64,000 nt of DNA from Rheinheimera pacifica (GTDB lineage: Bacteria; Pseudomonadota; Gammaproteobacteria; Enterobacterales; Alteromonadaceae): NCBI RefSeq assembly GCF_024809855.1, contig NZ_JANUEM010000002.1:479728-543727 (forward strand), read 5' to 3'. Shown in pieces: positions 61,429 to 64,000 of the stretch. A program made the translations under genes and the position numbers. The first letter of the stretch is position 1; each line of letters begins with the position of its first letter. The notes below the pieces were generated by a model. It was not told the origin of the DNA, ran no database searches, and saw only the letters and a program-made list of their open reading frames with translations.

Positions 61429-62427
61429 TTAGCGGTTATTGTAATCAGTAATATCCAGCCCGGCATTGCGGCATACCCGCTGCAGCAAACTGTAAGCTTC
61501 TGTTATAGCGTTTTCGTTAGCTTTACGCTCACTGATATCCTGATGTGTGCCTGCCATTAACCGTGGCTGGCCGTGCTCTGTACGGTTTATTACCTTACCC
61601 TGCGTTAAAATCCACACCCAGTGGCCGTCTTTATGCTGCATACGGCATTCCAGTTCGTAATATGCCAGTTCGCCGTCAAAGTGCTGTTGCAGCAGGCGCT
61701 CAGACCTTACTCTGTCAGCCGGGTGCACCAGCTTTAACCAGGTATCAAAACTTAACGGCAGTAAATCATACAAGGCGTACCCCAGCATTTCTGCCCAGCG
61801 ATCGTTAAAAATAACATCGCCGGTTTGCACATTCCATTCCCAGGTAGCCAGGCGTGAACTATCAATAAATGCAGCCAGCCGTTGCCGGTGCTGTTCCTGC
61901 TGCTTTTTATCCTGCAGCAGTTGGGCGGTTTCTTTTGTCAGTGTGCTGCGGGCTATTTCGGTTTCGGCCAGTGCAGCCAGATCCTGTAGCAAGGTAAGTT
62001 GTAGCGGATTCAACTCACGCGGCATATCGTCAATAATACACAACGTACCCAGCGGCAGGCCGTCAACTGAATGCAGCAGCACACCGGCATATAGCCGTAT
62101 GGCAGGTTCGCCGCTTACCAGCGGGTTATCAGCAAAGCGTTCATCTGCCGTCGCATCCGGTACATATAGTAACTTATCGTTAAATACCGCGTGGGCACAA
62201 AACGATATATCTCTCGGTGTTTCTTTTAGCGCAATGCCCTGGCGCGATTTAAACCATTGCCGGTGCTCATCAATCAGGCTGAACAGGGATATCTTACAGC
62301 CAAACAAGGCCTGAGCCAGCCGGGTAAAACGGTCAAATTCATCGCTTGATGTATCGTCCAGCAAGCCCGAGGCAACCAGTGCTTGCAGCCGTTCAGCTTC
62401 ATTATCAGGAACATCCGGTAAGTGCAT
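61429..62427 (-). CDS. GAF-PAS sensor protein without an output domain
   Basis: A 332-residue cytoplasmic protein: GAF (about 25-165, LFGCKISLFSLIDEHRQWFKSRQG ... ETPRDISFCAHAV ... GLPLGTLCIIDD), a coiled coil (about 165-190) and a PAS/PAC domain (about 190-305, TWEWNVQTGDVIFNDRWAEMLGY ... RLMAGTHQDISERK). The protein ends 30 residues later without GGDEF, EAL or kinase. Either it is a free sensor that binds partners, or the output domain was lost; the stop is in no clear homopolymer or repeat. Confidence 0.85.
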   Translation of the reverse strand: MHLPDVPDNEAERLQALVASGLLDDTSSDEFDRFTRLAQALFGCKISLFSLIDEHRQWFKSRQGIALKETPRDISFCAHAVFNDKLLYVPDATADERFADNPLVSGEPAIRLYAGVLLHSVDGLPLGTLCIIDDMPRELNPLQLTLLQDLAALAETEIARSTLTKETAQLLQDKKQQEQHRQRLAAFIDSSRLATWEWNVQTGDVIFNDRWAEMLGYALYDLLPLSFDTWLKLVHPADRVRSERLLQQHFDGELAYYELECRMQHKDGHWVWILTQGKVINRTEHGQPRLMAGTHQDISERKANENAITEAYSLLQRVCRNAGLDITDYNNR

Positions 62428-62478
62428 AAGGTTACGTCATTAAAATAACTGGGGTATTTCAGTGTAAGCTAAAGTAAT

Positions 62479-62498
62479 AAACACTGCTAACAGTGTTT
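62479..62498 (-). terminator. Hairpin after the small membrane protein
   Basis: AAACACTG (62479-62486) and CAGTGTTT (62491-62498) are a perfect eight-base stem; on the minus strand it is followed by TTATTACTTT. Between it and 62522 nothing is recognised. Confidence 0.6.
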
Positions 62499-62521
62499 TG
62501 GGGAATTATATAAAAGGCATG

Positions 62522-62872
62522 TTAAGCGGTATCAGATATGCTCCAAGCTTCTAAATAACTCAAATAAGCTCCTATATTCTTTAATATTTTGCGGATATTC
62601 CGGCTGAGCATTCTCAATGTTTTAAGTGATTCGTCTGCTTCAAGTTTCGCCTCTTTAAGCTTAATCACACTGCCGCCAATGGATACCTCTTGAATAAAGG
62701 GGGCGAATACTACAACCAGGCTTACAACAGTTGCTGCAATTAGCAACGTAACAAATTCTGAACCGGTTAACAGTCCCTGATCTAAGAGTTTAAAACCGGC
62801 CCAATAAGCAAACACACCAAATAGCAGCGCAAAGCCAACTAACCATTTGTGATTTCGAATAAACCAATCCAT
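62522..62872 (-). CDS. Small membrane protein, possible integron cassette gene
   Basis: A 116-residue protein with two hydrophobic segments (LVGFALLFGVFAYWAGFKLL and FVTLLIAATVVSLVVVFAPFI) and a basic, charged C-terminal helix (KEAKLEADESLKTLRMLSRNIRKILKN). AAGGAG lies five bases before the ATG. No family is recognised. It begins 75 bases after an attC-like site and reads in the same direction as the cassette-like gene beyond it, as cassette arrays do. No second attC was found after it. Confidence 0.65.
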   Translation of the reverse strand: MDWFIRNHKWLVGFALLFGVFAYWAGFKLLDQGLLTGSEFVTLLIAATVVSLVVVFAPFIQEVSIGGSVIKLKEAKLEADESLKTLRMLSRNIRKILKNIGAYLSYLEAWSISDTA

Positions 62873-62946
62873 TGAAACTCCTTATCGAGGTCTGGTTAGC
62901 AAGTTATTTAAGCTAATAGTAGCTACTGTACTATAGTTATCGGGTG

Positions 62947-63009
62947 TTTTAACGCCTGGATTAAGCCACGCAGCGGAGCTGCGTCGGCTTGAATGAATAA
63001 TTGTTCGTA
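62947..63009 (-). other. Integron attC recombination site
   Basis: On the minus strand: R'' core TACGAAC (63003-63009), L'' CAAGCCGA, a hairpin CGCAGC/GCTGCG, L' TGGCTTAA and R' core GTTAAAA (62947-62953). The stem has the expected single extrahelical base, and it starts nine bases after the stop of the 63018 gene. The pattern is close to the aadA-cassette type; the integrase lies outside the window or is absent. Confidence 0.8.
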
Positions 63010-63017
63010 CACAAAGC

Positions 63018-63764
63018 TTAGCTCTCCCTCCAATCATCCTCGTTCCCTGAGCAGAGTCGCATGACTTCAGCCACCAGTGGCCAAAACTCCTCATAGCCGG
63101 ATTTCATGTGGTTGTCCGGCGATACCCAGAAGAAGTGCACGGGCCGATCAAGTTCGCCGCGAGTATTTGCATTAATGATGTGACGCGTGTGGTGCAAGCG
63201 TGACATGAATTCTGAATTAAGCAGTCTGGTCGTTTTATCAATCAGAACAGCATCAAGAAATGTTACGTAGATTTGAAGCGTAGTAGTGATTTGCAATGAG
63301 CCTTTAGTTGCTGTGTCCTCGAACATCTCCCACCACTTGACGTTACCCTTGCCATCAGCATAGGGAGACATTGCATTCAAATTGAGCGAGGCTAAGGCAC
63401 TGCGCCGTTCACTTCTTAACAGATCAAGCGGTGACGTTGGTCTGGGGTTGTCCTTGTCCCAATACTGGGAATCCTTAAAGATACGAACGACTTGCTCTAG
63501 GCCTCGCAGAAGTTCCTCTCGGCCGGTTCTGGCGATCTGTGTACGGAGCGCTTGTTGCCCATGATTACGCAGAGTTACCAATAGTGTGGCTATCAATGCA
63601 GCAAATGATATGCCGATGACAACCCAGCCCGTGGAAGTTATTTTCTCGATGCCAGCTCCTTGATCGTTCCATGTAGGAGAACCCGCGATGGCGACAAGTG
63701 CAGCGCCGAATGCTACGAGTGGCGGCAAGAAATCGAGGGCTTTGGAAGTTCGCGTCATCTTCAT
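63018..63764 (-). CDS. Hypothetical membrane protein encoded in an integron cassette
   Basis: A 248-residue protein with two N-terminal helices (FLPPLVAFGAALVAIAG and TGWVVIGISFAALIATLLVTL), then a soluble domain (about 75-248) rich in Arg, Trp and Asp (FKDSQYWDKDNPRPTSPLDLLRSERRSAL). No family recognised. The stop is nine bases before the attC site, which is how cassette genes are arranged. Its codon use differs from the neighbouring core genes, and ATG codons lie at both 63764 and 63758, with no clear ribosome-binding site. Confidence 0.75.
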   Translation of the reverse strand: MKMTRTSKALDFLPPLVAFGAALVAIAGSPTWNDQGAGIEKITSTGWVVIGISFAALIATLLVTLRNHGQQALRTQIARTGREELLRGLEQVVRIFKDSQYWDKDNPRPTSPLDLLRSERRSALASLNLNAMSPYADGKGNVKWWEMFEDTATKGSLQITTTLQIYVTFLDAVLIDKTTRLLNSEFMSRLHHTRHIINANTRGELDRPVHFFWVSPDNHMKSGYEEFWPLVAEVMRLCSGNEDDWRES

Positions 63765-63905
63765 TAGCGGCTTGTTCGCTGTAATATATTGTTGGTATCT
63801 TTCATTATTCTATTGCCATTTTGAAAATTTGAAAAACTGTTGCCCTTAAGCTTGCAGATGCTGTTGAAAGAGCTTCAGTCTCCAAGGAGGCTTTTATCTT
63901 GGAAA

Positions 63906-64000
63906 TGACCCGTCCTAAATAAAGTTGACACTTTCCAGCTTCTTTTTGGAGAGTGTAATGAAAACAAGTAATAAACGAACTCAGCGGGATTACTCACTGG
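63906..64000 (+). mobile_element. Left end of an IS3-family-type insertion sequence (cut by the window)
   Basis: Starts at about 63906 with TGACCCGTCCTAAATAAAGT, which looks like a terminal inverted repeat. An ORF begins ATG at 63958 (MKTSNKRTQRDYSL), with GGAGAG four bases ahead, matching from memory the start of IS3-type OrfA proteins. The element continues beyond the window. It lies close to the integron cassette region. Confidence 0.7.
63958..64000 (+). CDS. IS3-family OrfA, first 14 codons (partial)
   Basis: Begins MKTSNKRTQRDYSL, as in many alteromonad IS3-type OrfA proteins, where a helix-turn-helix domain follows. Truncated by the window edge. GGAGAG is four bases before the ATG. The identity rests on a very short stretch and on the adjacent terminal repeat. 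Confidence 0.55.
   Translation, partial: MKTSNKRTQRDYSL

Noticed and set aside
62882..63094. 70-codon minus-strand ORF
   Set aside because: It overlaps the attC site and 77 bases of the cassette gene, with low-complexity Ser/Arg content.
1..64000. rRNA, tRNA and CRISPR arrays
   Set aside because: None recognised by eye on either strand; no cloverleaf-like or spaced-repeat runs were noticed.

Overview
The window looks like a chromosomal segment of a marine or freshwater gammaproteobacterium of the Alteromonadales/Chromatiaceae type (Rheinheimera, Alishewanella or Arsukibacterium are the best guesses). The evidence is the style of the proteins, moderate GC content, dense short operons, c-di-GMP proteins, RND pumps, thiopurine methyltransferase, MtgA, a periplasmic ATP-dependent ligase (LigE), subclass B3 metallo-beta-lactamase and algal-glucan degradation. 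No rRNA, tRNA or CRISPR array was recognised.

Layout. 1-22.6 kb is mostly core-like: an RluA-type pseudouridine synthase, a TPR sensor, a D-2-hydroxyacid dehydrogenase, a GGDEF-EAL protein, a patatin/beta-barrel phospholipase, a NatAB-like ABC exporter, an MtfA-like peptidase, a two-gene RND pump, a Ca2+/Na+ antiporter and a FAN1-like nuclease fused to a DnaQ-type exonuclease. 22.6-25.4 kb holds tpm and then a short, AT-richer accessory patch: a small glycine-rich membrane protein overlapping a possible immunity gene, and a 222-residue protein with an eCIS-type leader joined to a His-Me-finger (NUC-like) nuclease. 25.5-38 kb carries a B3 beta-lactamase, YihY, MtgA, a serine beta-lactamase-family gene broken by one stop codon, LigE, a monohaem exported protein, a nitroreductase, a DMT transporter and several regulators.

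38-44.3 kb is a complete RND efflux operon (adaptor, pump, outer-membrane channel) beside a TetR gene, with two TACC-N4-GGTA palindromes exactly 50 bp apart around its promoter. The 3' end and terminator of the channel gene are repeated 3.66 kb downstream. The segment in between (44.3-47.9 kb) contains a KAP-type P-loop NTPase, a truncated regulator, a palindromic repeat and a wHTH-nucleotidyltransferase/HEPN pair, and looks like a small defence-type island. After it come an ABC-F ATPase, a DUF4394/cupredoxin/DUF2891 cluster, a chemoreceptor and a frameshifted alternative oxidase.

55.2-59.5 kb holds the most unusual gene: a 1311-residue secreted protein with an N-terminal GH16 laminarinase, glucan-binding modules, calcium-binding TSP3 repeats and a C-terminal di-haem (DHOR/DUF1111-type) cytochrome. 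A perfect LacI-family-like operator lies upstream. The right end has a TetR/NAPE-PLD-like hydrolase pair, a GAF-PAS protein without an output domain, two hypothetical membrane proteins separated by a convincing integron attC site, and the left end of an IS3-type element cut by the window edge.
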